Source: Leptospira meyeri (GTDB lineage: Bacteria > Spirochaetota > Leptospiria > Leptospirales > Leptospiraceae). From it: a DNA stretch of 64,000 nt. This document shows, one piece after another, positions 28,741 through 37,781 of the stretch. Location: positions 1,644,001 through 1,708,000 of the forward strand of contig NZ_SORO01000001.1 of the NCBI RefSeq assembly GCF_004368965.1, given 5' to 3'. The position numbers and the translations under genes were made by a program. Below the pieces are notes generated by a model, which was not told the DNA's origin, ran no database searches, and saw only the letters and a program-made list of their open reading frames with translations. Position 1 is the first letter of the stretch. Each line of letters begins with the position of its first letter.

Positions 28741-29867
28741 GCCTTAACCAGGAAATAGATTACCAGCACCCAACAAAACAGGATCAAATTCGATTTTTCG
28801 TTTTTACTCTTTTTTTAGTTCTTACGATCTGTGCCGGTTATTTCCTGGGGTTTCCTCGGTATTATCTAGGATGGTTTTCCTTTGCGATTGCATCGTTCTC
28901 TGTGGCCGGAAACGATGCAGTCCAAACCATCGGAACCTTTATCGAGAGTAAAAAATCGGTCCACTGGCTCCAAAAGATTCTCGTTTTTGGTGGTCTTTTA
29001 TTTTTCGTTCATTTGATCGCTTGGTTTTTACACGGTGGCGAAATCCATTTCCATAGATTGGATTCTATTCCCGAAACCAAAGACTTCAATCTCCTCCAGC
29101 TTTTAGCACCTGTATTACTCGTTGTCATCACAAGACTCCGGGCCCCTGTATCTACAACATTTCTCGTCTTAGGTTTGTTTGGTGGTAAAAGCATAGACCA
29201 AATGTTAACCAAATCCTTTTTTGGTTATGGACTCGCTTTTCTTGTGGCCATCGTGGTTTGGGCGATCCTTGTCAAAGTAGATCCTCACGAATACCATGAA
29301 GTCCACACACCAGATCCAGTTTCCGAACGTAGGTGGTCGAGATTACAATGGCTTTCTACCATGTACCTTTGGGTGGCATGGTTATTACAAGACACAGCCA
29401 ACATTGCTGTTTTTTTGCCTCGCCAACTAGGAATCATCGAATTTTTGACAGCAGCATTCATCCTCATTGTGGCCTTACTCATCATCATTCGCACCAATGG
29501 AGGGACCATCCAACGAGTGGTTTCTGAAAAATCAGACATCCAATGGGCAAAAGCAGCGACCATAGTGGATTTGGTATATGGAAGTTTACTCTTCTTTTTC
29601 CAATACATCAGCAATATCCCCATGTCCACCACTTGGGCTTTCCTCGGCCTTCTTGCCGGTAGAGAAATCATCCTGAATGTCATTACCTATAAGGACCTTC
29701 CTTACCTAGACACATTCCGAAAAGTGGGAAAGGATGTGGTTCTCGCCTCCATTGGAATCTTTGTCTCTATTTTGGTCTTCTTTCTCTCCTACTTCCTTTA
29801 TCCCGAACAAAGGGCCAATACCCCTCTGGAATTTTGGAAAACACCCGTCCAGGAAGATTCCCTATAA
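28737..29867 (+). CDS. PiT-like inorganic phosphate transporter-family membrane protein, divergent
   Basis: 376 residues with about ten hydrophobic segments. Two halves show the duplicated PiT pattern: [14 protein letters not shown] and [17 protein letters not shown] in the first half, and [14 protein letters not shown] and [19 protein letters not shown] in the second. They match PiT (GaNDgaN and PvSTTH), but the second GANDV box has become [11 protein letters not shown] and both His are missing from STTH. So the fold is supported, while phosphate as substrate is only an inference. Translational coupling to the OlsB-like gene (ATGA) is notable, since ornithine lipids often replace phospholipids under phosphate limitation. 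Confidence 0.7.
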   Translation: MSLNQEIDYQHPTKQDQIRFFVFTLFLVLTICAGYFLGFPRYYLGWFSFAIASFSVAGNDAVQTIGTFIESKKSVHWLQKILVFGGLLFFVHLIAWFLHGGEIHFHRLDSIPETKDFNLLQLLAPVLLVVITRLRAPVSTTFLVLGLFGGKSIDQMLTKSFFGYGLAFLVAIVVWAILVKVDPHEYHEVHTPDPVSERRWSRLQWLSTMYLWVAWLLQDTANIAVFLPRQLGIIEFLTAAFILIVALLIIIRTNGGTIQRVVSEKSDIQWAKAATIVDLVYGSLLFFFQYISNIPMSTTWAFLGLLAGREIILNVITYKDLPYLDTFRKVGKDVVLASIGIFVSILVFFLSYFLYPEQRANTPLEFWKTPVQEDSL

Positions 29868-29910
29868 TTTTCTTTGACAGTACTCGCAATTGTCAGGGTA
29901 GTGTCATATA

Positions 29911-29925
29911 TGAGATTCATTCTCA
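29911..29925 (+). promoter_or_regulatory. Fur-box-like operator upstream of heme oxygenase
   Basis: TGAGATTCATTCTCA is a 7-1-7 inverted repeat with one step off a symmetric TGAGAATNATTCTCA Fur-type box. It lies 21 bp before the heme oxygenase ATG. A TTGACA hexamer at 29874-29879 could be a -35, though the paired -10 is poor. Iron-dependent repression is inferred from the family of the gene and the box shape. Confidence 0.6.
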
Positions 29926-29946
29926 CATAGACAACTAGGAGCCATT

Positions 29947-30627
29947 ATGTCCATAGCAATGATGTTACGAGAAGGTACTGCCGATAAACACCAAGAAACC
30001 GAAAAGGTTCCTTACATTCGGGCCATTTTTAGAGGCGGACTCGACGCCCAAACTTATACCTACCAACTGGAAAGCCTCCACGCTGTTTATGCAGTGATGG
30101 AAGACCTCTACCGTCAAAACAAAGATAACCCTATCTTAGCAAAACTTTACTTCCCTGCTCTCTTTCGGGAGAAATCTTTGAAAGAAGATATCGTTAGTTT
30201 CCAAAAAAAGTTCGGGACCAAACTTCGAGGTTCCATCTCCAAAGCCACACAAAACTACATTGATCACATCAAAAATACGGCAAAAACCAAACCAGAACTT
30301 CTTGTCGCACAGGCTTACGTCCGTTACTTGGGAGATCTTTCAGGAGGCCAGTCCATTAAAAAAGTAGTGGCAAAAACGTTTGAACTAGAAGGAAATGAAG
30401 GAACTGCTTTTTATGAATTTCCTGAAATCGAAGACCTCATGGCATTCAAAGGAATCTATCGTCAAAATTTGGATACTCTCCCATTGAACGATACACAAAA
30501 AGCCGAACTATTAGCAGAAGCAAATGCCACTTTTGATTTGAATAAGTTTTTGTTTATTGAACTCGACTCCGATCTAAAAGAAAATATCGGAATGGATCGT
30601 TACCAAACTCTTCTACCAGCAGGTTAA
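29947..30627 (+). CDS. heme oxygenase
   Basis: 226 residues. Opens heme to biliverdin, iron and CO using electrons from a reductase. His15 in the N-terminal helix (TADKHQETE) is the proximal heme ligand, and the distal helix YVRYLGDLSGGQ (residues 124-135) keeps the Gly-Asp-Leu-Ser-Gly-Gly signature with the catalytic Asp130. The motif is very close to that of animal and cyanobacterial HO-1 enzymes. AGGAG lies before the ATG. An MFS gene follows after three bases, so both are probably under the same Fur-type control. Confidence 0.95.
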   Translation: MSIAMMLREGTADKHQETEKVPYIRAIFRGGLDAQTYTYQLESLHAVYAVMEDLYRQNKDNPILAKLYFPALFREKSLKEDIVSFQKKFGTKLRGSISKATQNYIDHIKNTAKTKPELLVAQAYVRYLGDLSGGQSIKKVVAKTFELEGNEGTAFYEFPEIEDLMAFKGIYRQNLDTLPLNDTQKAELLAEANATFDLNKFLFIELDSDLKENIGMDRYQTLLPAG

Positions 30628-30630
30628 TTT

Positions 30631-31884
30631 TTGGGATTCCCGTATACACTCGTAACTTTAGTTTTTTTGTCTATGTTACCGGTCACAATGATTGTGCCGG
30701 TAGTAAAGGATGTTGTAAAGGATCGGTTGCTCGGATCCAATTGGGAAGTTGCGTATTTTACAAGTATTCCCATGCTTGGTTCCTTTCTTTTTGCACCGGT
30801 TGCGGGAATCATTTCAGATCGTTTCAAAAACAGAAAGTATTTCATTAGTTTTTTCTGTTTTTTAGACGCTGGACTTTTTTATTTACTCACCATCGTCACA
30901 GACATGGGACTCTTTCTGTTTTTAAGATTTCTTGAGGGTGCCGCTCATATTTTTATCATTGGGCTTCTTCTTAGTTCTGCTGCAGATCGTGAGAATGACC
31001 CAGAGAACAAACGTTACTACGGCAAAGGAATTCTTATGGGCATCACGGGAATGTTTTTATCCCTTGGTGGTGCGTTTGGAATGCCTCTTGGAATTCTCGG
31101 CAGAAAAAATCCCCTTTTGCCATTTTACGTCGGTTCGGGAATCCTAATTTTTGTGGGATTAATGAGTCTACTCATGTTAAAGGACAGAGGGATTCATAAA
31201 GCAAAAGATTTCAAACTCAGTGACTTAAAAGTTGCCATTTTCGAAAATCCATTTTTGTTTGTTCCGTTTTTATTCAACTTCATTGATCGTTTTACTGTTG
31301 GTTTTATTATTTCTTCCTTCAATATCCACCTACGGGAAACGCTTGCCTTCCATCCCGGAATGCTCGGTGTATTTTTAGGACTCGTTCTTTTTCCAATGAG
31401 TTTACTTTCCTATCCATCTGCCCTACTTTCTCGCAAAACAGGCGTTTTGCCACTTGTACTTGTCGGATCGACGATTTATGGAATTTTTCTAGGACTTTCA
31501 GGAACCACCAATGAATATTGGTATCTTTTTACCTTTTTACTGATCTGCGGGATTGGAGCTGGCGTGATGTTTGTACCTTCCATGATGCTTGCAAGCAAAA
31601 TGTCAAAACCAGGACTTACTGCCACTACCATGTCTGCCTTTACTGGAGTGGGATCTCTTGGATTTATGTTAGGACCTATTGTTTCTGTACAAATGCAATT
31701 GGTCTTTGAATCAATTTTACCTCCTGCCTATAGTTTTTCTGCTCTTTCTTTCTTTTTTGGATTTTTGGAGATTGGACTTGTGTTTTTAACCATTCCATTT
31801 TTCAAAAAGATTTTGGGAAAAATGAACCGAATCGATGAAGAAAGAGAAAAGATATCACTTGCCAACCCAGATCCTATCCTGTAG
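30631..31884 (+). CDS. MFS transporter
   Basis: 417 residues, 12 predicted membrane segments. MFS features: PVAGIISDRFKNRKYF in the loop between TM2 and TM3 (motif A), and the intervening YGKGILMGITGMFLSLGGAFGMPLG helix. TTG start, three bases after the heme oxygenase stop. Efflux or import direction and substrate are unknown. Co-transcription with a heme-degrading enzyme behind a Fur-like box suggests a metal, siderophore or tetrapyrrole substrate, but that is inference only. Confidence 0.8.
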   Translation: MGFPYTLVTLVFLSMLPVTMIVPVVKDVVKDRLLGSNWEVAYFTSIPMLGSFLFAPVAGIISDRFKNRKYFISFFCFLDAGLFYLLTIVTDMGLFLFLRFLEGAAHIFIIGLLLSSAADRENDPENKRYYGKGILMGITGMFLSLGGAFGMPLGILGRKNPLLPFYVGSGILIFVGLMSLLMLKDRGIHKAKDFKLSDLKVAIFENPFLFVPFLFNFIDRFTVGFIISSFNIHLRETLAFHPGMLGVFLGLVLFPMSLLSYPSALLSRKTGVLPLVLVGSTIYGIFLGLSGTTNEYWYLFTFLLICGIGAGVMFVPSMMLASKMSKPGLTATTMSAFTGVGSLGFMLGPIVSVQMQLVFESILPPAYSFSALSFFFGFLEIGLVFLTIPFFKKILGKMNRIDEEREKISLANPDPIL

Positions 31885-31918
31885 AATCTTTCCTTAGTCC
31901 ATCTTAAGGTAAGGGTTT

Positions 31919-32281
31919 ATGATCAAAAAACTTTTGATACTCAGCACACTCGCTTCAGTTTTGTTTTTGGTTTCTTGTACATCGGGAAACAAAGTCCAGG
32001 CGGGAAGTAGTAAAGTTCATCCACACACAGCACTTCGCAAATTAGAAATCGATATGATCAAAGTGGGGGATGGTTTGGTAAAAACAGAAGCTGTTCTTGG
32101 CAAATCGACCGAAAAATCAATCGATCCTAATGGAACAGTCATGGTATGGTACTTTGCAGAAGACCGTGATGTTCCAGAACAATACTACACTTTAAAAGAA
32201 AAACCAGATACAGTAGAAAAGTTTTTAAAGCTCACATTTGATGCTAAAAACAAAATTACTGCAAAAGATTTTAAACTATAG
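31919..32281 (+). CDS. small lipoprotein, possibly BamE/SmpA-like
   Basis: 120 residues, with lipobox LVSC at residue 20 after a typical basic/hydrophobic leader. The block MIKVGDGLVKTEAVLGKSTEKS, then WYFAEDRD, resembles the helix-helix and beta part of SmpA/OmlA (BamE-like) small lipoproteins, which have G-X-T/KxEV...LGxP. The similarity is weak. AAGGTAAGG lies upstream. It ends 2 bp before the convergent gene at 32284. Confidence 0.65.
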   Translation: MIKKLLILSTLASVLFLVSCTSGNKVQAGSSKVHPHTALRKLEIDMIKVGDGLVKTEAVLGKSTEKSIDPNGTVMVWYFAEDRDVPEQYYTLKEKPDTVEKFLKLTFDAKNKITAKDFKL

Positions 32282-32283
32282 AA

Positions 32284-33048
32284 TCATTCCTCCGATGGAG
32301 AATCTGTTTCTGCTTCGGTTGGAGCCGGGAAAGGAAAACCAGGGAAACTTGGTTTGACTTTTCCTTCCACATCGTCATCTAACAAATCAATGGTAGTAAA
32401 TCCTAATAAAAAATCAAAAGCTTCCGCAACATTAAAACCTAACCTAGCCCCACCATAAACACCAGCTGTGACCTCGACATTCCAAGAATATCCGGGAGGG
32501 TAACCAAACGGTTTTAAATCTTCTTCCGGAAGATACACTAAAAATTCCTTTTGGCCAGTAGCAGCAACAATGTCCTTTGTTAACTCTCGACGGAAGTGTT
32601 CCTTTTTTCTTTTTTTTCGATCTTTAACAGGGTCATAAATATAAGAGTAATATCGCATTTTATAACTTTTTAAGTTGGCACGTTCGTCACTCGTCAAGGG
32701 GATTCCTTTTTTATCCACAAGCCAATTCCCTTTGGCATCCAAAAGAGGCAATCCAGAATGAAAACTTTCACCACCTAATATACCAAAGACGAGCTGTTGC
32801 GAATGGTAAGTGCCAAATTGCCCGCCCCGAAGCCCCAGACCACGACCCAAATCTTTTTTTCCCATTTCAGATTCTCCACCTTGGAAAACAAATCCAATGG
32901 GCAAAGGTCCTACTTTCACTGCAGCTCCATACATTGGTGTTTCAGCACCAACGGTTACAATGTCCTGGAAATCATTTTTACGATTTTTCCAATATGTGGC
33001 ACATTGTAGAAAAAAAGAGAGGCTAATGAGGAGTCCGATGATTCGCAT
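32284..33048 (-). CDS. lipoprotein, Leptospira-type, unknown function
   Basis: 254 residues; lipobox SFFLQCATYW near residue 16. Gly-rich beta strands follow (GAAVKVGPLPIGFVFQGGESEMG, GLRGGQFGTYHSQQ, YGGARLGFNVAEAFDFLLGF). The GARLGFNxAExxDFLLGF end recalls a Leptospira lipoprotein family, from memory, with DLLDDD tails. No function is assigned. Convergent with the small lipoprotein. Confidence 0.65.
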   Translation of the reverse strand: MRIIGLLISLSFFLQCATYWKNRKNDFQDIVTVGAETPMYGAAVKVGPLPIGFVFQGGESEMGKKDLGRGLGLRGGQFGTYHSQQLVFGILGGESFHSGLPLLDAKGNWLVDKKGIPLTSDERANLKSYKMRYYSYIYDPVKDRKKRKKEHFRRELTKDIVAATGQKEFLVYLPEEDLKPFGYPPGYSWNVEVTAGVYGGARLGFNVAEAFDFLLGFTTIDLLDDDVEGKVKPSFPGFPFPAPTEAETDSPSEE

Positions 33049-33111
33049 TCTTTTCCAGTTTTTTTCATTTTCTACTTTTCGGAATCAAAAAAACAAACAA
33101 TTTGGAAAGAT

Positions 33112-34104
33112 ATGGCTTCTTTTGAAGACTTTCCAATGATCGAAGTGAAAAAAATGAATGAGACTGAAGTTCGTCTCTTCGCTTTGCTCTTCAATCTACT
33201 CCGCGAACCCAAAGGAATCAGTTTCCAAAAATTTCGTAACATCATGCCTCGGTTCTACAAAAACGAGGATATCGAATCAGATCGTAAAAAACTTTACAGA
33301 GACTTAAACCAACTAAAAACTCTTGGGTTCAATATCAAAGTTGCTCAATTTGGTTACCAATCTGAAGACTATTTTCCTTATTATTTAGAAAAAGAATCCA
33401 TTGATCGCACACTAAAGTTCACCAAAGAAGAGTTAGAGTCTCTTTCTAGGGTTTTGTTTGCAACAGATCCTAGCCCAGAAGGAATCAGCCTTTCTCAAAA
33501 GTTATTCTCCCACCATCTGGATCTCATTCCTAAATTTGCAAAACAACCAAAAGAAAATTTAGAAACGAATGATATTCCTGACTCATCTCATACAGAAAAA
33601 ATCCTACAAGCAATCAAAGACAAAAGAGCACTCACTATCCAATACGGTTATGAGGAAAAAGAAAGAACTATCGAACCTTATCGACTCGTTCGAAAAAATA
33701 CAACCGACTTCTACTTACTTGCTTATGATCGTGGAAAAAAGTCCTTACGAAGATTCATTCTTCCCAAAATTACAGTCAAAAAGGAATCTAAAGAAGAATT
33801 CCAATCCAATCTTAAAATTACAAAGGAAGATTTAAACTTTCATCCTTTATTACTTTCAAAACACCCAGAAATAGAAATTTCCATTCAAGTCCATCCCGAG
33901 TATGATGATCGTTGGAAGTTATTTTTAGAAGGGGCAAATTTTGAGAAAATAGAGAACGAATACCGGGTTAAGACCACAAACCAAAACGCTTTGTTCCAAT
34001 TTTTTATCCTTTCTCCTGAAGCTCTTGTTGCTACTTCAGAAAATTGGAAAAAAAACTTCCAATCTTATACTAAACATTGGGAAGATTTGTATCAGTTTGT
34101 TTGA
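33112..34104 (+). CDS. WYL-domain transcriptional regulator
   Basis: 330 residues. N-terminal helix-turn-helix (ETEVRLFALLFNLLREPKG, then IESDRKKLYRDLNQLKTLGFNI), typical of DeoR-like readers. A WYL domain at about 165-220 (ALTIQYGYEEKERTIEPYRLV, then FYLLAYDRGKKSLRRFILPKI) has the conserved Tyr, Tyr/Arg and ligand-binding residues. A C-terminal WCX-like extension follows. Such proteins sense nucleic acids or small ligands and often control DNA-repair or defence operons. The following DUF2779 gene begins inside the last codons of this one. Confidence 0.88.
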   Translation: MASFEDFPMIEVKKMNETEVRLFALLFNLLREPKGISFQKFRNIMPRFYKNEDIESDRKKLYRDLNQLKTLGFNIKVAQFGYQSEDYFPYYLEKESIDRTLKFTKEELESLSRVLFATDPSPEGISLSQKLFSHHLDLIPKFAKQPKENLETNDIPDSSHTEKILQAIKDKRALTIQYGYEEKERTIEPYRLVRKNTTDFYLLAYDRGKKSLRRFILPKITVKKESKEEFQSNLKITKEDLNFHPLLLSKHPEIEISIQVHPEYDDRWKLFLEGANFEKIENEYRVKTTNQNALFQFFILSPEALVATSENWKKNFQSYTKHWEDLYQFV

Positions 34105-35602
34105 TCAAAAGCTGACTCCCATCACTAAATCTCAGTATTTACAATACTTAAGATGCAACAATGCTTTCCATCTTGTAAAGGATGGAATTGTTCCGAAACC
34201 TTCCACGGCATCTTACGGCGGTTATTTGGAATGGGGCGACTTTCTTAAACTTTGTAGAGACCAGTTTGGCAATTCAACCATTATCGATAAAACACTAGAG
34301 AAAGAAGAAAGTTTCCAAAAAACCGAACAACTGATTCTGGAAAAAAAATCTATTTTCCATGCTCACCTTCGATTTAAGGAATTTGTATCCACAGTTGAAT
34401 ATTTAGAATACGACAATGAACGAGATGGATGGATTCTTTGGGATTTCCGCCCCATTGGTTCGATCAAACAAGACATTATGCGGTCTTTGTATTTCCACAA
34501 ACAAGTGGCCGAGGGAATGTCTTTAAACATTTTGGGATACAAACTCATTCGTATCCAAACCAAATATATTTACCCAGGTGGTCCCATCCAACCAGAAGAC
34601 TATTTACTCATAGAAGACATAACTCCGCGGATGGAATCAGAGTTGGGAACGAGAGCAGAAGAATGGAAGCAGTTTCAGGAAGAACTGGAACGAACAAACG
34701 AACAAACCATTCGGTATTCGTTTTTAGATTCCAAACCCAGTTGCCGATCACTCAAAACATGTTTGTCTCCAGCCCATTGTGCAAAAGGAAAAGAAAATGC
34801 AAAAGAAATCTTTGATTTTCGCGACAGCTCCGAATTAGCAAAACAATGGTTTGCTTTAGGGTACAATTCGTACGAATCTGTTCCTGATTCTGAACTTTCT
34901 CCCATCCAAAAAATACAAAAACAAGCTCATATCACGGGAAATACATATTTTGATCGAAATTCGTTCGAAACATACTTATCTAATGTGACAAAATCTGTTG
35001 CTTTTTTAGATTTTGAATCAATCAACCCTTATATCCCACTGTATCCACATACTAGACCCTTCCAACATGTGCCCTATCTATATTCCTTACATATTTGGGA
35101 TAGAGAAAACGATACATTAATCCATAAAACCTATTTACACGAAGATTTAGAATCAGATCCCCGCGTTCCTGTGATGACCCAATTACAAAAAGACTTACCT
35201 CCCGGGATCACCATCTTCTCGTTTAACGATTTCTTTGAAAAACTCATCATTCAGGAGTCCGCAGAAGCCTTTCCAGAGTTTTTAGAATTCTGGGAAAGAG
35301 TCAAATCGATGTTTATCGACCTTGCAATGCCCTTCAAAAAACTCTGGATCTACCATCCAGGCCAAAATGGAAAAGCATCTCTAAAGGAAATACTGCCTTG
35401 TTTTAGTATGGAAAGTCACGGAGGCCTTTCCATACGAGAGGGGCAAGATGCGAATTACCAATATTTGAGATTGATAAAAAAGCAGGTGACAGCCGAAGAA
35501 AAAAAACGTGTTCTGGAGGATTTGATAGCTTATTGCAAACTTGATAGTTATGGTTTGTTTTTAATCTATAGAATGTTACAAGAAAGATTATCGGTTATTT
35601 AA
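34097..35602 (+). CDS. DUF2779 protein: Cas4/RecB-like N-terminus and DEDD exonuclease-like C-terminus
   Basis: About 501 residues from a TTG at 34097, overlapping the WYL stop by 8 bp (an ORF from 34025 is also open). N-terminus ITKSQYLQYLRCNNAFHL matches the first Cys block of Cas4/AddB Fe-S nucleases, and three further Cys come in PSCRSLKTCLSPAHC. The RecB motifs between them look changed (TVEYLEYD, WDFRPIGS). The C-terminal half is a DEDD-type exonuclease fold: AFLDFES (DxE), then FNDFFEKLI, then IAYCKLDSYG. DUF2779 is known to be widespread but I know no assigned function. Confidence 0.8.
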   Translation: MFDQKLTPITKSQYLQYLRCNNAFHLVKDGIVPKPSTASYGGYLEWGDFLKLCRDQFGNSTIIDKTLEKEESFQKTEQLILEKKSIFHAHLRFKEFVSTVEYLEYDNERDGWILWDFRPIGSIKQDIMRSLYFHKQVAEGMSLNILGYKLIRIQTKYIYPGGPIQPEDYLLIEDITPRMESELGTRAEEWKQFQEELERTNEQTIRYSFLDSKPSCRSLKTCLSPAHCAKGKENAKEIFDFRDSSELAKQWFALGYNSYESVPDSELSPIQKIQKQAHITGNTYFDRNSFETYLSNVTKSVAFLDFESINPYIPLYPHTRPFQHVPYLYSLHIWDRENDTLIHKTYLHEDLESDPRVPVMTQLQKDLPPGITIFSFNDFFEKLIIQESAEAFPEFLEFWERVKSMFIDLAMPFKKLWIYHPGQNGKASLKEILPCFSMESHGGLSIREGQDANYQYLRLIKKQVTAEEKKRVLEDLIAYCKLDSYGLFLIYRMLQERLSVI

Positions 35603-36648
35603 TGTTAGGTATCAAAAAATCAGTCGCACAACTTGTCTTTTCGTTACCAGAACATTGGATTTCCACTTTGGTTCGAAAGACAGGCCAACCAGAAACCAAC
35701 CAATTGGATCCACATTGTGCTTTAGCATGTAACATTGCGAAGTTCCTACCCAAAATGGAACAAATGAGTCCAGAAAAAGCACGTAGACACTACCGCGATC
35801 AAATGCGGATCTTTGATGAGCCAGAATTTCCCATCGCTCATATCGAAGACAAACTCATTCCTACTCCTAGTGCCTCTTTCATTCCCATCCGAGTCTACAA
35901 CGCAAACCCACAAAAAAGGAATCTTCCCACCATACTCTTCTTTCATGGTGGCGGACTCACCATCGGAAATTTAGAAACACATGATAATTTTTGCCGAAGA
36001 ATGTCTCATTATACAAAAAGTATTGTGATTGCCGTTGATTATCGTTTAGCACCAGAACACCCATACCCTGCTGCTCATGATGACGTATGGCTTGCCTATC
36101 AATATGTTCGCAATACTGTTTATCTGTTTGGAGGATCACCAAACGCAATTGCCGTTTGTGGAGATAGTGCGGGAGCACTTCTTGCCACTTCTCTTTGCCT
36201 TCGTGCCAAAAAAGACAAAATCCCTGTTCCTGTTTTCCAAGCACTCTTGTACCCAATGCTTGATACAACAAAAGAATCCGAAACCTATGAGCTCTTCGGT
36301 GAAGGGTATGTCCTCACAAGGTCTCTGATGAGATGGTTCATCCAGAACTACCTTCCGAATCCTAAAGATCGACTTTTGCACAATAATTCCCCAGTTTTGG
36401 CCGACCCAAAAGAATTAAAAGGCCTTCCACCTACTTACATTGGAGTTGCGGGTTACGACCCTCTCCGGGAGGAAGGGGAAACTTACGCCAAACACCTCCA
36501 AATGGCAGGAGTGAAGGTGGAAGAAAGGCTTTTTCCTTCCCTTGTCCACGGATACATCCAATTGACAGGGCTCATTCCCAAAGCCAAGGAAGCGGAACAG
36601 GACCTTTTCCAGTCCTTAGTGCGATTTTTTTCTGCAAGAAAAATCTGA
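35602..36648 (+). CDS. alpha/beta hydrolase, hormone-sensitive-lipase type
   Basis: 348 residues. HSL-family (LipH/Est) esterase: oxyanion HGGG (FHGGGLTIGN), nucleophile GDSAGA, YDPLREEG with the catalytic Asp, and LVHGYIQL with the catalytic His. No signal peptide, so cytoplasmic; likely short-chain ester hydrolysis. The ATG shares its A with the previous gene's stop codon. Confidence 0.9.
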   Translation: MLGIKKSVAQLVFSLPEHWISTLVRKTGQPETNQLDPHCALACNIAKFLPKMEQMSPEKARRHYRDQMRIFDEPEFPIAHIEDKLIPTPSASFIPIRVYNANPQKRNLPTILFFHGGGLTIGNLETHDNFCRRMSHYTKSIVIAVDYRLAPEHPYPAAHDDVWLAYQYVRNTVYLFGGSPNAIAVCGDSAGALLATSLCLRAKKDKIPVPVFQALLYPMLDTTKESETYELFGEGYVLTRSLMRWFIQNYLPNPKDRLLHNNSPVLADPKELKGLPPTYIGVAGYDPLREEGETYAKHLQMAGVKVEERLFPSLVHGYIQLTGLIPKAKEAEQDLFQSLVRFFSARKI

Positions 36649-36665
36649 TCCGGTTCATTCAAGAA

Positions 36666-36693
36666 TCGACAAGGTAGGATTCGATACTATAAA
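36666..36693 (+). promoter_or_regulatory. sigma70-type promoter
   Basis: TCGACA (36666-36671) as -35 and TATAAA (36688-36693) as -10, with a 16-bp spacer, 24 bp before the ATG of the exported-protein gene at 36718. Confidence 0.55.
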
Positions 36694-36717
36694 AGACAGA
36701 ATATCCTGAGGTACGTC

Positions 36718-37527
36718 ATGATTCTACGATTCTCCATTGCTCTCGCTTTCTTACTTGGGATTTCGGCCCTTTCTGCTGAAAAACCAGCTTCTGCTACCTT
36801 AAAGGAACGTGAGACCCAAAAACAAATTGATCTCCAAAGAAAAAACGGGTTTGGGGATAACGAAATTGATACTCTCCATGCAAGTATCATCGGGAACTTA
36901 AAAAAGATGAAAAAACTCCAAGAGTTAGGTGTGGATAAAACAGCAGCCCAGTATTTGGCGCAAACACCCGAAGAACACAAAGAACTTTATAAAAAAGACA
37001 AAGATGGAAAACCATATCTGGAAATCAAACTTCCGCAAGGGCAGTCTTACATTGATTATCCGACAGTTTTTTTATATGATGGGATTGCTTACATCTACCC
37101 TAAAGAAGATTTCAGCGATTTGGACAAAATTATTTTAACATTTCGCCGTGTGAATGCAGATGGAACCATCCATGTAAAAGAAATGCGACGCCTCGTAAAT
37201 CCATCCCCAAGATCAGAAAGTCCAGAGAAAGATGAAAAGGGAGAGGCAAAGTTAGATACAAACTCAGACATTCGTTTGGAATACTACAGATCTCTTACAT
37301 CCGATACCATTTGGCCAAATGATCCGGTACAACCTGCTGAACCGGACATTGCTATGGTTTTAAATGATGAAAAAGATCCACTTCCTTATGACAAACAAAA
37401 ACATATCATGAGATCTTATAAAAAGATGTTACGAAAAATTTCCAAACAAACGGCATTCAAACTCAGAAACATTGAGTTGGATCAAAAACAAATGATTACT
37501 AAAATTTTGGATTACAATACGAATTAA
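36718..37527 (+). CDS. exported protein, Leptospira-type
   Basis: 269 residues with a clean signal peptide (IALAFLLGISALSA, cleavage after about residue 20). No family recognised. The mature chain is charged and mainly helical, with a strand-rich central patch (SYIDYPTVFLYDGIAYIYPKED, then ILTFRRVNADGTIHVKEMRRL). It ends in KILDYNTN and is terminated by a strong hairpin. The neighbouring gene is convergent. Confidence 0.6.
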   Translation: MILRFSIALAFLLGISALSAEKPASATLKERETQKQIDLQRKNGFGDNEIDTLHASIIGNLKKMKKLQELGVDKTAAQYLAQTPEEHKELYKKDKDGKPYLEIKLPQGQSYIDYPTVFLYDGIAYIYPKEDFSDLDKIILTFRRVNADGTIHVKEMRRLVNPSPRSESPEKDEKGEAKLDTNSDIRLEYYRSLTSDTIWPNDPVQPAEPDIAMVLNDEKDPLPYDKQKHIMRSYKKMLRKISKQTAFKLRNIELDQKQMITKILDYNTN

Positions 37528-37534
37528 AAAATTT

Positions 37535-37569
37535 AAAACAACAAACCTAAATTTCAGGTTTGTTGTTTT
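37535..37569. terminator. bidirectional intrinsic terminator
   Basis: Perfect 14-bp stem (37535-37548 with 37556-37569), loop AAATTTC, closing into A and T runs on either side, so U tracts exist in both directions. It separates two convergent genes, and its 3' part includes the last codons of the minus-strand gene (stop at 37554). Confidence 0.85.
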
Positions 37570-37781
37570 TCTCTTCGACTGATGAGGAGCTGAGAAATGG
37601 TTTGCTCCTCTGTCACATACTTCCTCTTTAAATACGACAGGGCATTGTTAATAAAACGAGGCACCTTCTTTTCTGCATCCAAAAGATCCATCTTAGTTAG
37701 CATTAGTTCGTCGATGGTTGCCAAAGCCAAATTTCTTTGACTCTGGTGTAATTCGAAATCGTCCTCGTCTTCTATAATCAT
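37554..37781 (-). CDS. small acidic helical protein, unknown
   Basis: 75 residues, predicted mainly helical and acidic at the start (MIIEDEDDFELHQSQ). No known family. The ATG overlaps the stop of the upstream MFS gene by 4 bp, so it is translated from the same message; this coupling and the terminator hairpin covering its end support it as a real gene. Confidence 0.55.
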   Translation of the reverse strand: MIIEDEDDFELHQSQRNLALATIDELMLTKMDLLDAEKKVPRFINNALSYLKRKYVTEEQTISQLLISRREKQQT

